A stretch of 34,081 nt of DNA from Prevotella sp. GTDB lineage: Bacteria > Bacteroidota > Bacteroidia > Bacteroidales > Bacteroidaceae. Shown here piece by piece: positions 7,364-15,870 of the stretch. The translations under genes were made by a program, and so were the position numbers. A model generated the notes under the pieces. That model saw only the letters and a list, made by a program, of their open reading frames with translations, was not told where the DNA came from and ran no database searches. The DNA is taken from the NCBI GenBank assembly GCA_017557185.1, contig JAFZAP010000018.1, positions 1 to 34,081 on the forward strand, read 5' to 3'. Within the stretch, counting starts at the first letter, position 1, and the number at the start of each line of letters is the position of its first letter.

Positions 7364-8959
7364 TTACTTCTTGTTGGCTACAGCTGCCTGCTCGATAGCG
7401 AGACCTTGCTTGTAGGCTTCGATGTAGCGGTTGAAGCCTGCTACGTCGTTGGCGGTGGGGGCAATCTCGGTGCCGGTATTGCCTGCGAAGACTACGTCCT
7501 CGAGGTAGTCGGCAAGGTTCTTACCCTGTTTGTTCACCAGATAGCCTGCGAGCAGGGCGATACCCCACGCTCCGCCTTCGCCAGCGGTCTCCATAACGGA
7601 GATGGGCGAGTTGAGGGCGGCAGCAAGCATGCGCTGTCCTACGCCTGCGGTCTTGAAGTAGCCGCCGTGACCGGTGATGCGATCCACCTTGATCTGCTCT
7701 TCCTTGAACAGGATGTCGTTGCCGAACTTCAGCACGGCGATGGCTCCGTAGAGCTGTGCACGCATGAAGTTGGCGAGCGAGAACTTGTCGTTGGCAGAGC
7801 GCACGAAGAGGGGACGGCCCTCGGCAAGACCCGTGACGGGCTCACCAGAGACATAGTTGTAGGCCATCAGGCCTCCGCAGTCGGCATCGCCCTCGAGAGC
7901 TGCATTGAAGAGCTTGGTGTAGATTGCACCCATGTCGACGGGCACACCGAGCAGCTGCTGATACTCCTTGAACAGGCCTACCCAGGCGTTGATATCGCTG
8001 GTGCAGTTGTTGCAATGAACCATTGCGACGAGCGAGCCGTCAGGAGTGGTGACGAGGTCGATGGGCTCGTAGGGCTTCGAAAGAGGCTTCTCCAATACGA
8101 TCATCGAGAACGATGATGTACCTGCCGAGACATTACCCGTGCGCTGCTTCACGGCATTGGTGGCCACCATACCCGTTCCTGCATCGCCTTCGGGCGGGCA
8201 GAGGGGAACGCCAGCCTTCAGGTGTCCGCTGGGATCGAGACTCTTGGCACCCTTCTCGGTGAGCACGCCAGCAGCTTCGCCAGCGTTCAGCGACTTGGGC
8301 AGGATGTCGAGCAGCTTCCACGAGTAGCCGCGCGGAGCGATGAGCTCGTCGAACTTGCGAACCATCTCAGCATCGTAGGTCTTCGTGGCGGGATCGACGG
8401 GAATCATTCCCGAAGCATCGCCGACGCCGAGCACGAACTCACCTGTGAGCTGCCAATGGATGTAGCCAGCCAGCGTGGTGAGATACTTGATGTCCTTCAC
8501 GTGCTCGTTCTCCTCGAGGATGCACTCATACAGATGGCTGATGCTCCAACGCAGGGGGATGTTGTAGTTGAAGAGCTTGGAGAGCTCGGCAGCAGCCTTG
8601 CCGGTATTGGTGTTACGCCACGTGCGGAAGGGCACGAGAATCTCCTGCTGCTCGTTGAAAGCCATGTAGCCGTGCATCATGGCAGAGATGCCGATGGCGG
8701 CGAGGTTTTCGATTTCGCAGTCGTATTGTGCCTTCACGTCCTTGCGCAGGTCGGCATAGCAGTCCTGCAGTCCGTTCCAGATGGCCTCGATGCTGTATGT
8801 CCAGAGTCCGTCGACGAGTTGGTTCTCCCACTCGTGCGAGCCCTGTGCAATGGGCTTGTTGTCCTGGTCGATGAGGACGGCCTTGATACGGGTAGAGCCA
8901 AACTCGATGCCGAGAATGGCCTTACCCGATTCGATTACATTCTTTGCATTCATAAACAT
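7364..8959 (-). CDS. araB: L-ribulokinase, FGGY family (AraB)
   Basis: A 531-residue cytoplasmic sugar kinase that phosphorylates L-ribulose with ATP to give L-ribulose 5-phosphate, the second step of arabinose catabolism. Visible are the N-terminal phosphate-binding loop [15 protein letters not shown] (residues 17-31), [12 protein letters not shown] in the sugar domain, and the C-terminal ATP-binding stretch ending [15 protein letters not shown]. The sequence resembles Bacteroides kinases often labelled xylulokinase. The neighbours araA, araD and araR argue for ribulokinase, though substrate cannot be read from sequence alone. The start may be Met1 or Met3. It is the last gene of the operon, 310 bp after araA, with repeat debris in the gap and a terminator just downstream. 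Confidence 0.88.
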   Translation of the reverse strand: MFMNAKNVIESGKAILGIEFGSTRIKAVLIDQDNKPIAQGSHEWENQLVDGLWTYSIEAIWNGLQDCYADLRKDVKAQYDCEIENLAAIGISAMMHGYMAFNEQQEILVPFRTWRNTNTGKAAAELSKLFNYNIPLRWSISHLYECILEENEHVKDIKYLTTLAGYIHWQLTGEFVLGVGDASGMIPVDPATKTYDAEMVRKFDELIAPRGYSWKLLDILPKSLNAGEAAGVLTEKGAKSLDPSGHLKAGVPLCPPEGDAGTGMVATNAVKQRTGNVSAGTSSFSMIVLEKPLSKPYEPIDLVTTPDGSLVAMVHCNNCTSDINAWVGLFKEYQQLLGVPVDMGAIYTKLFNAALEGDADCGGLMAYNYVSGEPVTGLAEGRPLFVRSANDKFSLANFMRAQLYGAIAVLKFGNDILFKEEQIKVDRITGHGGYFKTAGVGQRMLAAALNSPISVMETAGEGGAWGIALLAGYLVNKQGKNLADYLEDVVFAGNTGTEIAPTANDVAGFNRYIEAYKQGLAIEQAAVANKK

Positions 8960-8970
8960 AATTTATTATG

Positions 8971-9263
8971 CACAGAGAGCACAGAGAAGACGGAGAGCAC
9001 AGAGTTTTATTAGACTTGTTGATTGGTCTTGTTGAATAGCTATCTTGATTGAATCTGTTGATCAGCCTTGTCGATTAGCCACTTACTCTTCGTTTGATAC
9101 CGTCAACGAGACGGGGGACGTTGAAGTTGATGAGCAATCCCAAATTCATTTGGGTTAGCTTGAGGTAGGTCATGAGCGTTCAAGTGTTCTAATCTCTCTT
9201 TGCTTATCATCCTCCACTTAACAATTCATCTCTGTGTCCTCTGTCTTCTCCGTGTGCTCTGTG
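8971..9263. repeat. CACAGAG-type inverted repeats flanking a dead gene fragment
   Basis: A 34-base purine-rich arm (8971-9004, CACAGAGAGCACAGAGAAGA and onward) recurs in inverted form at 9230-9263 with a few mismatches. Between them lie a GxxExxY remnant and diverged short TTGTTGATT-like repeats (about 9012-9075). From memory, such CACAGAG runs are often seen around GxxExxY genes in Bacteroidetes. The whole unit separates araB from araA inside one operon. Confidence 0.7.
9075..9200 (-). pseudogene. C-terminal fragment of a GxxExxY family protein
   Basis: On the minus strand, from about 9179 to the stop at 9075-9077, the sequence reads TLMTYLKLTQMNLGLLINFN followed by VPRLVDGIKRRVSG. This matches the conserved tail of GxxExxY proteins (TYLKLT, GLLINFNV, GIKR). 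Immediately upstream the reading frame is broken by an in-frame TGA, although the other frame continues plausibly (RLEHLNA), suggesting a frameshift. No start or N-terminal half is present. Only about 35-40 codons remain, so this is debris rather than a gene. The function of the intact family is not firmly known. Confidence 0.75.
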
Positions 9264-9269
9264 ATTAGG

Positions 9270-10802
9270 TTACTTCAAAGCTTTGTTGAGCATGAAATAC
9301 ACTTCGTTGTTGCGGAGAGTCTGCTTGAAGTCGGCGATGTTGGTCTTCTTGTTGATCTTGATGTACTCGATGCCAACCATCTCGGCGAAGTCCTCCCAGT
9401 ACTCCTCGTTGATGTCGTAGGAGAAGGCGCTGTGGTGAGTACCACCTGCGAGAATCCATGCGGCAGCACCAATCTCGAAGGTAGGCTGAGGAATCCACAG
9501 GGCGCTGGCAACGGGCAGGTGAGGCATGGGCTTCGGCTCGATGCACTCTACCTCCTGCGAGATCAGGCGGAAGCGATTGCCGAGGTCAACGACGGTAGCC
9601 TTGATGCCAGGACCGGTCTTCGAGGTGAAGACGAGGCGTGCGGTCTCCTGCTTGCGGATGCCGATGCCGAGGAAGTGTACCTCGAGCTTGGGTTTGTCGA
9701 CAGCGATGAGCGGGCAGATCTCGAGCATGTGGCTCTGCAGGCACGAAGAGCGGTCGCCGGCGAAGTTCAGCGTGTAGTCCTCAAGGAACGAGCAGCCTGT
9801 AGGCATGCCCTGCTGCATCACCCAAAGTGTGCGGAACAGGCAGGCGGTCTTCCAGTCGCCCTCGGCACCGAAGCCGTAGCCTTCTTCCATGAGGCGCTGT
9901 GAGGCCAGTCCGGGAATCTGGTCGAAGCCGAGGAAGTTGGGATCGTCGATGTCGGCACCGCCGAGGTCGTCGAAGTTGGTGGTGAAGGCAGTAGCGCCCT
10001 CATCCTTCAGCACGCGGCGCAGGGCAATCTCAGCCTTTGCTGAGTTGTGCACCTTCTCCCAATAAACCTTCTCGCCGCACTCATCGATCTTGATGGTGTA
10101 GAGCTTCTTGTACTCCTCAACGAGTTCGTCGGCCTCAGCGTCGGTCACCTTCTTGAAGTACTCCATGAGGCTGGAAACGGGATAGTAGTCAACATGATAT
10201 CCCATGCGCTGTTCGAACTCCACGCGGTCGCCATCGGTCACAGCAACGTTGTTCATGTTCATACCGAACATCAGGCAGCGTACGTTGTGAGCATCGGCAA
10301 CACCGGCAGCAACGCGAGCCCAGACGGCAATCTGCTTCTGAGCCTTTTCGTCCTTCCAGTAGCCGCAGACCACCTTGCGAGCCACGCGCATGCGAGTGCA
10401 GATGTGTCCGAACTCGATGTCGCCGTGAGCGCTCTGGTTCAGGTTCATGAAGTCCATGTCGATGGCGTCCCAGGGGATTTCGGCATTGTACTGTGTGTGG
10501 AAGTGGAGTAGGGGCTTCTGCAGCTGCTGCAGACCCTTGATCCACATCTTGGCGGGCGAGAAGGTGTGCATCCATGTGATGATACCGATACACTTCTCGT
10601 CGTTGTTGGCAGCCAGCATCACCTGCTCGACTTCCTTCGAGCTGTTGGCTGTGCCCTTGTAGACAATCTTCACGGGGATGTTGCCACCATCGTTCAGGCC
10701 AGCTACCATTTCCTTGCTGTGGGCGTCGACGGCAATCACGGCATCACCACCATAGAGCAACTGTGCGCCAGTCACCCACCAAATTTCATAATCTTTAAAC
10801 AT
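9270..10802 (-). CDS. araA: L-arabinose isomerase (AraA)
   Basis: A 510-residue cytoplasmic metal-dependent isomerase converting L-arabinose to L-ribulose. The length is normal for the family (about 500). Recognisable segments are the N-terminal WWVTGAQLLYG, the active-site stretch GYGFGAEGDWKTA containing the catalytic Glu, LQSHMLEICP with a metal-ligand His, and GGTHHSAFSYDI near the C-terminus with the second His. The start MFKDYEIWW fits family alignments. It lies 184 bp after araD; the gap holds two C/G-rich hairpin repeats. The stop codon lies only 6 bp from the CACAGAG repeat. Confidence 0.95.
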   Translation of the reverse strand: MFKDYEIWWVTGAQLLYGGDAVIAVDAHSKEMVAGLNDGGNIPVKIVYKGTANSSKEVEQVMLAANNDEKCIGIITWMHTFSPAKMWIKGLQQLQKPLLHFHTQYNAEIPWDAIDMDFMNLNQSAHGDIEFGHICTRMRVARKVVCGYWKDEKAQKQIAVWARVAAGVADAHNVRCLMFGMNMNNVAVTDGDRVEFEQRMGYHVDYYPVSSLMEYFKKVTDAEADELVEEYKKLYTIKIDECGEKVYWEKVHNSAKAEIALRRVLKDEGATAFTTNFDDLGGADIDDPNFLGFDQIPGLASQRLMEEGYGFGAEGDWKTACLFRTLWVMQQGMPTGCSFLEDYTLNFAGDRSSCLQSHMLEICPLIAVDKPKLEVHFLGIGIRKQETARLVFTSKTGPGIKATVVDLGNRFRLISQEVECIEPKPMPHLPVASALWIPQPTFEIGAAAWILAGGTHHSAFSYDINEEYWEDFAEMVGIEYIKINKKTNIADFKQTLRNNEVYFMLNKALK

Positions 10803-10805
10803 AAT

Positions 10806-10835
10806 TTAGGCCCCCCTCTTATCCCCCCAAGGGGG
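10806..10835. repeat. C/G-rich hairpin repeat upstream of araA
   Basis: CCCCCCTCTTATCCCCCC, AA, GGGGGG: a short palindrome 5-10 bp before the araA start codon on the minus strand. It belongs to the same general class as the G-rich hairpin elements elsewhere in the window. Its position means it could affect araA translation or mRNA stability. Confidence 0.6.
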
Positions 10836-10950
10836 GAAGACCATATAGGGGCATGGGTCTTTAGTTATTTAATAATGTTAGTAATTCGATTTTCGGAAGT
10901 TAAAGGACGATAGTTCTCTTTCTCCACATATCATTGACTACTGATTTCCT

Positions 10951-10985
10951 AGCTCCCCCTCTTTTTGGAGGGGGTAGGGGGAGGC
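10951..10985. repeat. G-rich hairpin element just after the araD stop codon
   Basis: AGCTCCCCCTC, TTTTT, GGAGGGGGTAGGGGGAGGCT: the stem arms CTCCCCCTC and GGAGGGGG are followed by a G-run tail. It is directly downstream of araD inside the operon. It may act as an intra-operon attenuator or an mRNA-end stabiliser. Confidence 0.65.
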
Positions 10986-10986
10986 T

Positions 10987-11688
10987 TTATTTCTTCTTCT
11001 GACCGTAGTAGGCGTTGGGCCCGTGCTTGCGCGAGAAGTGTTTCTCGATGAGCAGCGGGTTCATCGTGGTGTGCGGGTTGACGGCAAACGACACGAAGGC
11101 CATCTTTGCCACTTGTTCCATCACCACAGCGTTGTAGACGGCGTTGTCGGCGTCCTTGCCCCACGAGAAGGGTCCGTGGTTCTTCACGAGCACGCCTGGC
11201 GTGTGGACGGGATTGATCTTGCCGTAGGTGAGGCGCTTCACGATGACATTGCCCGTTTCCAGTTCGTAGTTGCCTTTCACCTCAGCCTCCGTCATATCGT
11301 CGGTGCAGGGGATGGCATCGTGGAAATAGTCAGCATGTGTAGTGCCGATGTTGGGGATGTCGCGCCCGGCCTGTGCCCATGCGGTAGCATAGGTGGAGTG
11401 TGTGTGCACGACGCCGCCTATCTCGGGATATGTCCTGTAGAGCACGAGGTGTGTGGGCGTGTCGGATGACGGGTTGAGGTCGCCTTCCACCACTTCACCT
11501 GTCTGGAGGTCGACGACGACCATGTCGGAGGCCTTCATCGTGTCGTAGTCGACACCCGATGGCTTGATGACCACCAGGCCCTTCTCGCGGTCGATGCCTG
11601 AGACATTACCCCAGGTGAAGATCACCAGGTTGTGCTTTACCAGGTCGAGGTTTGCACGGAATACTTTTTCTTTCAGTTCTTCAAGCAT
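10987..11688 (-). CDS. araD: L-ribulose-5-phosphate 4-epimerase (AraD)
   Basis: A 233-residue class II aldolase-fold enzyme that epimerises L-ribulose 5-phosphate to D-xylulose 5-phosphate, feeding the pentose phosphate pathway. The residues known from the E. coli enzyme fall at the same numbers: Asp76 (SSDTPTH), zinc ligands His95 and His97 ([14 protein letters not shown]) and His171 ([10 protein letters not shown]). The N-terminal GNVSGID substrate loop is present. The length equals that of the family. It lies 33 bp after araR in the same operon. Confidence 0.95.
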   Translation of the reverse strand: MLEELKEKVFRANLDLVKHNLVIFTWGNVSGIDREKGLVVIKPSGVDYDTMKASDMVVVDLQTGEVVEGDLNPSSDTPTHLVLYRTYPEIGGVVHTHSTYATAWAQAGRDIPNIGTTHADYFHDAIPCTDDMTEAEVKGNYELETGNVIVKRLTYGKINPVHTPGVLVKNHGPFSWGKDADNAVYNAVVMEQVAKMAFVSFAVNPHTTMNPLLIEKHFSRKHGPNAYYGQKKK

Positions 11689-11721
11689 AATTGTCTTTGT
11701 GATTTAAGTTTGGTTTGCGTA

Positions 11722-12399
11722 TTACAGCTTGAACGTCGGATCGTCGGCATAGAGCTTCTTGTTGAAGCGGTAGAGGGCGGCTCCGCGCTTCGAGGTCTTC
11801 TTGTCGATAAGTTCAGTCTTCTCGATGAAGTCGATTTGCTTGATGCGCTTGCGGAAGTTGCGCTTGTCGATGCCGTCGCCGAGAATGGCCTCGTAGACGT
11901 GTTGCAGCTGTGTGAGCGTGAAGAGGTCGGGCAGCAGATTGAAGCTGAGCGGCTCGGTCTTGATGCGGCGTCGCAGCAGGCTGATGGCCTTGCTGACCAT
12001 CTGATTGTGGTCGGAGTATAGCTTCGGCAGCTTGTCGAGGTCCACCCATTCCACTCCGTACTGCTGGCGCAGCTTGTCGTCGTAGTCGGCGACGTTGATC
12101 AGCGCGCAGTAGGCCACCGAGATGACGCGCTCGCCGGGGTCGCGGTCGATGGCTCCAAACGCGCCCACCTGCTTCATGTAAGTCTTTTTAAGTCCCGTGA
12201 GGTCGCGCAGCACACGATAGGCTGCGTCGTCGAGGCTCTCGTCGTCTCTGACGAATCCTCCGTAGAGTGACCATTCTCCGCGTCCGGGGTCCATCTGACG
12301 CCGCCCGATGAGCAGCTTCAGATGGTTGTTCTCGAATCCGAACACGATGCAATCCACCGACACCCAGACCTTCGAATGTTCACGATAGTATTGAGTCAT
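11722..12399 (-). CDS. araR: AraR-type Nudix-fold arabinose-responsive regulator
   Basis: A 225-residue protein with an N-terminal Nudix-like domain (about 1-145) and a C-terminal winged-helix region (about 155-225, rich in Lys/Arg, KRNFRKRIKQIDFI). The Nudix box is degenerate: the segment GGFVRDDESLDDAAYRVLRD followed by LTG has Val-Leu-Arg-Asp-Leu where catalytic members have Glu-x-x-Glu-Glu, so hydrolase activity is unlikely. This matches the architecture of the Bacteroides AraR repressor that senses L-arabinose (established for B. thetaiotaomicron). Its place inside the operon suggests autoregulation; that is inference. The operator cannot be assigned with certainty. Confidence 0.85.
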   Translation of the reverse strand: MTQYYREHSKVWVSVDCIVFGFENNHLKLLIGRRQMDPGRGEWSLYGGFVRDDESLDDAAYRVLRDLTGLKKTYMKQVGAFGAIDRDPGERVISVAYCALINVADYDDKLRQQYGVEWVDLDKLPKLYSDHNQMVSKAISLLRRRIKTEPLSFNLLPDLFTLTQLQHVYEAILGDGIDKRNFRKRIKQIDFIEKTELIDKKTSKRGAALYRFNKKLYADDPTFKL

Positions 12400-12437
12400 T
12401 TCTCAAGACTTGATTACTGATTACTCACTACTCACGA

Positions 12438-14201
12438 TTACCAGAAGTAAGCATAGAAGCAGGCGCAGAGGGCAATGACGCCAAGCGTGGCGACGATGTC
12501 CCAGAAGCCCCAGCTCTCGCGAATCTGCTTGCGGTACTCCGGCGTGAAGGTGATGGCTTCAACCTGTGCCTTCGACGGAGCAGGTGTAAAGAAGCTGACT
12601 ACCACCATGAGAGCCACGATGAACACGAGCAACCAGCACTCGAAGACGAGCCAGTTGGTCTGCCAGAACCAGGCGGTGTTCTCCCAGAAGGCACCTTCCA
12701 TAACCTTGCTGCCCGTATCGGTGATGACATTGGTCACCAGGCGAAGCATACCGATGACGAAGCCACCGATAAGACCCCACTCACCAGCCTTCGGGCTAAT
12801 CTTCTTAGACAGGATACCGAGCGTGAACACTGCCACCATAGCCGGTGCCAGCAGCGACTGGATGCCCTGCAGGTAGCTGTAGAGGTTGCCCATTCCCATC
12901 ATTACAGGGAGCCAGAGCAGACCCAGAATCACCACCACAACAGTAGCGATACGGCCAACGAGCACGTAGTGAGCTTCGCTCAAGCCCTTCTTCATGGGTT
13001 TGTAGAAATCCTCAGTGAACAGAGTGGCACAGCTATTGAAGAAGGCGGCGAGCGAAGTGACGAGAGCGCAGATGAAGCCGATGGTCACAAAGCCCTTGAT
13101 ACCGGCAGGCAGGATGTTCTTCACCATCATAGCAAAGGCACCGTCGGTCTGATCGTGGTTGTTAATGTCCATGAGGATTCCGCTCGATGGATCATTGGAG
13201 AGTGCGATGGCCACCATACCGGGAATGAGGAACATGAACACGGGCAGCAGCTTGAAGTAACCTGCAGCGATAGAACCGCGGCGTGCACGCTTCATCACTA
13301 CGCTGTTGTCCTCGCCCTTGGTTTGTCCGAGTACACGTTGCACGATGTGCTGGTCGGTACACCAGTACCAGAAGCCGATGATGGAGGCTCCGATGAATAC
13401 AACGAATCCCGGATACTCATGGTAGAGTGGGTCGGGTTTACCAGAGGCGTTGATGTCGGCCCAGTGGAACATGTGTGTGGTACCGTATCCGTCGTGCAGA
13501 CTGCGGCAATAGTCCATCATGATGCTCCATCCCTCGGTGATGCTTCCATGACCAAGTGTGTTCAATCCGAGGAACAGCACGAGGAAGGAACCTATAATAA
13601 GAATAGGTGTCTGGATGGCCGACATCGTCATCACACCCTTCATGCCGCCGAATACGGTGAAGATGGCTGTGATGAGGATTAGGCCGAGAGCACCCCACCA
13701 GAACGGCAGGCCAAGCAGGTATTTGAAGAAGATACCACCTGTGAATGCAGTCACACTGACCTTTGTCAGGATGTAGGCTACGAGGGTGATGATGGAGAGC
13801 CACGAACCCGTGCGCTGGGTGTAGCGGAACTTCAGGAAGTCGGGCATCGTGATAATCTTGCCCATCTTGTTGTTGAGCAGCTGATAGAACGGTACGAATA
13901 GCCAGCCGAGGATGAGGATCATCCAGCCCTGCATCTCCCAGTGGGCCATACCCACACCGTCCTTAGCACCGGTACCGGCGAGACCTACGAGGTGCTCCGA
14001 TCCGATGTTGGCGGCGAAGATAGCCATACCGATCACATACCAGGGTTCACCCTTGCCGAACAGGTAGTCCTGCGAGTCGGCACCTTTCATCTTTTCCTTG
14101 TCTTTCTTGATTGCGCGATAAACCAGCCATACTATTGCCAGAATGCCAATGGCCATCACCAACCAGTCGACCCAAATAAATTCTTTTGCGTTCCAGTTCA
14201 T
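12438..14201 (-). CDS. Sodium:solute symporter family sugar transporter (probable arabinose importer)
   Basis: A 587-residue inner-membrane protein with about 14 hydrophobic segments, typical in length for SSS/SGLT-like sugar transporters. The N-terminus WVDWLVMAIGILAIVWLVYR is the first membrane helix. GSEHLVGLAGTGAKDGVG and FWYWCTDQHIVQRVLG are hallmark stretches of SGLT-type members. Position between the mutarotase lipoprotein and araR indicates L-arabinose as the substrate and Na+ as the coupling ion; both come from family and context. Gaps to its neighbours are about 40 bp, consistent with one transcript. Confidence 0.9.
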   Translation of the reverse strand: MNWNAKEFIWVDWLVMAIGILAIVWLVYRAIKKDKEKMKGADSQDYLFGKGEPWYVIGMAIFAANIGSEHLVGLAGTGAKDGVGMAHWEMQGWMILILGWLFVPFYQLLNNKMGKIITMPDFLKFRYTQRTGSWLSIITLVAYILTKVSVTAFTGGIFFKYLLGLPFWWGALGLILITAIFTVFGGMKGVMTMSAIQTPILIIGSFLVLFLGLNTLGHGSITEGWSIMMDYCRSLHDGYGTTHMFHWADINASGKPDPLYHEYPGFVVFIGASIIGFWYWCTDQHIVQRVLGQTKGEDNSVVMKRARRGSIAAGYFKLLPVFMFLIPGMVAIALSNDPSSGILMDINNHDQTDGAFAMMVKNILPAGIKGFVTIGFICALVTSLAAFFNSCATLFTEDFYKPMKKGLSEAHYVLVGRIATVVVVILGLLWLPVMMGMGNLYSYLQGIQSLLAPAMVAVFTLGILSKKISPKAGEWGLIGGFVIGMLRLVTNVITDTGSKVMEGAFWENTAWFWQTNWLVFECWLLVFIVALMVVVSFFTPAPSKAQVEAITFTPEYRKQIRESWGFWDIVATLGVIALCACFYAYFW

Positions 14202-14241
14202 AAAGATATTTACTATTTAATGATTGACTATTTACAATTGT

Positions 14242-15405
14242 TTATTTTGTCGAGAACTTATACACGCAGTGGCTCATGTACTTCTCGCCCGGCTTCAGAT
14301 ACGGGCTGGGCCAGCCTTTGGCCACCTTGTTTGGTGAGTCGGGATACTTCTGAGTCTCCAGGCAAACGCTGACGTGCTTCGGATACTTGATGCCGTGCTT
14401 GCAGGCGATACCCGTGCCCTGGAAGTTGCCTGTATAGACCTGGATGCCAGGCTCGTTGGTGTAAACCTGCAGGAAGATACCGGTGTTCTTGTCGTAGAGG
14501 CTGGCAGCCACCATCTGGTCGTTGCCCTTGCCGTCCTTATAGGTGTTCAGCACGTAGTTGTGGTCGTAGCCGCCGGCATACTTGATCTGATGCTCGGTGG
14601 TGTCGGCAATCATCTCGTAGAGGGGACGGGGCTTGTTGTAGTCGAGCGAAGAGCCGTAGACGTCGCGCAGCTCGCCGGTGGTCATGTAGGTGGTGTCCAC
14701 GGGAGTCATCTTGGCAGCGTTCACGTAGAGCTCCATGTTCGTGCCAGGCTGCGAGGGATCGCCCGTCAGCGTGAAGTACGAGTGGTTGCACATGTTGATC
14801 ACGGTTTCCTTGTCGGTCGTGGCCTCGAAGGTGCAGTCGAGAGCGTTGTCGTCGGTGAGCTTGTAGGTTGCAATAGCCGTCACCGTGCCGGGGAAGTTGT
14901 TGTCGCCATCGGGAGATACGATGGTGAGCTTCAGCGTCTGGTCGTCGATCTGCTCAGCGTCGTAAACCTGATACTGCCAGCCCGAAGGACCTCCGTGCAG
15001 ACAGTGTCCGAAGTTGTTCACCGGCAGCTGGATCTTCTCGCCGGCGATAGTCAGCTGGCCCTTGTTGATGCGGTTGGCATAACGGCCGATGGTAGCACCG
15101 AAGTCGCTCGGTGAGTTCACCGTGTCGGCATACTGGGCGATGTTGTCGTAGCCCAGCACCACGTCGATGAAGTTGCCCTGACGGTCGGGAACCATCAGCG
15201 ACACCACGCGTCCGCCGAAGTTGGTGATGCACACCTCGAGACCCTTCTTGTTGGTCAGCGTGTACAACTTGACGGGCTTCTCGTTGATGACGGTGTCAAA
15301 CTTGGCAGGATCAAGACCCGAGAGAGTCTTACCGCCGTTACCACACGAAGCAAGCAGCATCGTTGCCACGCCTGCTCCAATCAATAATGTTTTCAAGCTT
15401 GTCAT
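14242..15405 (-). CDS. Aldose 1-epimerase (mutarotase) lipoprotein
   Basis: A 387-residue GalM-family protein with an N-terminal lipoprotein signal (TMLLASC at about residues 15-21), so it is expected to be exported and lipid-anchored rather than cytoplasmic. Family motifs are present: GRYANRINKG, HCLHGGPSGW, the active-site His in MCNHSYFTLTG, and YTNEPGIQVYTGN with the C-terminal CLETQKYPDSPN. It would interconvert alpha and beta anomers of incoming sugar, presumably arabinose given that it is the first gene of the ara operon. It is only distantly similar to the cytoplasmic GalM encoded at 19985, which lacks a signal peptide. Confidence 0.9.
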   Translation of the reverse strand: MTSLKTLLIGAGVATMLLASCGNGGKTLSGLDPAKFDTVINEKPVKLYTLTNKKGLEVCITNFGGRVVSLMVPDRQGNFIDVVLGYDNIAQYADTVNSPSDFGATIGRYANRINKGQLTIAGEKIQLPVNNFGHCLHGGPSGWQYQVYDAEQIDDQTLKLTIVSPDGDNNFPGTVTAIATYKLTDDNALDCTFEATTDKETVINMCNHSYFTLTGDPSQPGTNMELYVNAAKMTPVDTTYMTTGELRDVYGSSLDYNKPRPLYEMIADTTEHQIKYAGGYDHNYVLNTYKDGKGNDQMVAASLYDKNTGIFLQVYTNEPGIQVYTGNFQGTGIACKHGIKYPKHVSVCLETQKYPDSPNKVAKGWPSPYLKPGEKYMSHCVYKFSTK

Positions 15406-15459
15406 AAATAAATGAAATTAAGTTAGTGTTTCAATTTTTGGTCTATCAATAAATTTTGG

Positions 15460-15471
15460 TGTAAAATTACA
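15460..15471. promoter_or_regulatory. Palindrome upstream of the ara operon (candidate operator)
   Basis: TGTAAAATTACA (half-site TGTAA, 2-bp centre) lies 55 bp upstream of the first ara gene. It is the clearest short dyad in this leader and overlaps a weak -7-like TAATTTTA on the minus strand. AraR binding is only a guess from position. No convincing -33 element was found. Confidence 0.3.
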
Positions 15472-15589
15472 ACTTTTTCTTGAAACTCCCATCATTATTC
15501 CTCAACTTTTTTCCAGAAACTTGCAGTTTTTAGATTTTTTATGTTTTCCCCTTCTGCATTCGCAACTGCTTCAGCATAACCCCAGTTTA

Positions 15590-15720
15590 TATGGAGCATG
15601 CCTCCGTACCCTCTGGAGCATTGCTCCATAGGTATATAGAGCAGTGCTCCGTAACATACAGAGGCGTGCTCCGTAACATACAGAGGCGTGCTCCGTAGGG
15701 TGTAGAGCAATGCTCCGTAG
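15590..15720. repeat. 22-bp-period tandem array, six units (array 2)
   Basis: Six imperfect palindromes of the form GGAGCATTGCTCC-GTA. CTCC recurs at 15602, 15624, 15647, 15669, 15691 and 15713, giving steps of 22, 23, 22, 22 and 22. The array lies in the divergent region between the ara operon leader and the cation transporter promoter. Two units (GAGGCGTGCTCCGTAACATA) are nearly identical; the others have diverged. Confidence 0.85.
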
Positions 15721-15793
15721 TATTTATTACGCGATAGTAACCATTTTGACTTCAGAGAGTGTTTTCTTTTTTATGATGTTTAGGCCTTTTCCT

Positions 15794-15824
15794 TTTGCCG
15801 TTTCGGAAATAATCGCTATCTTTG
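15794..15824 (+). promoter_or_regulatory. Promoter of the cation efflux gene
   Basis: TTTG (15794-15797), 19 bp, TATCTTTG (15817-15824): a full match to the Bacteroidetes -33/-7 pattern. The expected start of transcription is near 15831, 40 bp ahead of the preferred ATG at 15871. Confidence 0.8.
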
Positions 15825-15870
15825 CAGCATTAAAACGGTAATGGTTTTTCATACGATATCGTTACAAGAT

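Noticed and set aside
7211-8116. 301-codon plus-strand frame over the araB 3' half
   Set aside because: Overlaps araB and its terminator; no recognisable motif.
10951-10985. Strong intrinsic terminator ending the ara transcript after araD
   Set aside because: The hairpin is followed by no T-tract on the minus strand, and araA and araB continue the same pathway directly downstream without a clear new promoter.
11722-12399. Active Nudix hydrolase (for example ADP-ribose pyrophosphatase)
   Set aside because: The catalytic Glu residues of the Nudix box are replaced and a C-terminal DNA-binding region follows.
15495-15710. 71-codon frame through the 22-bp array
   Set aside because: An array that happens to lack stops in one frame; the frame has no signal or domain.
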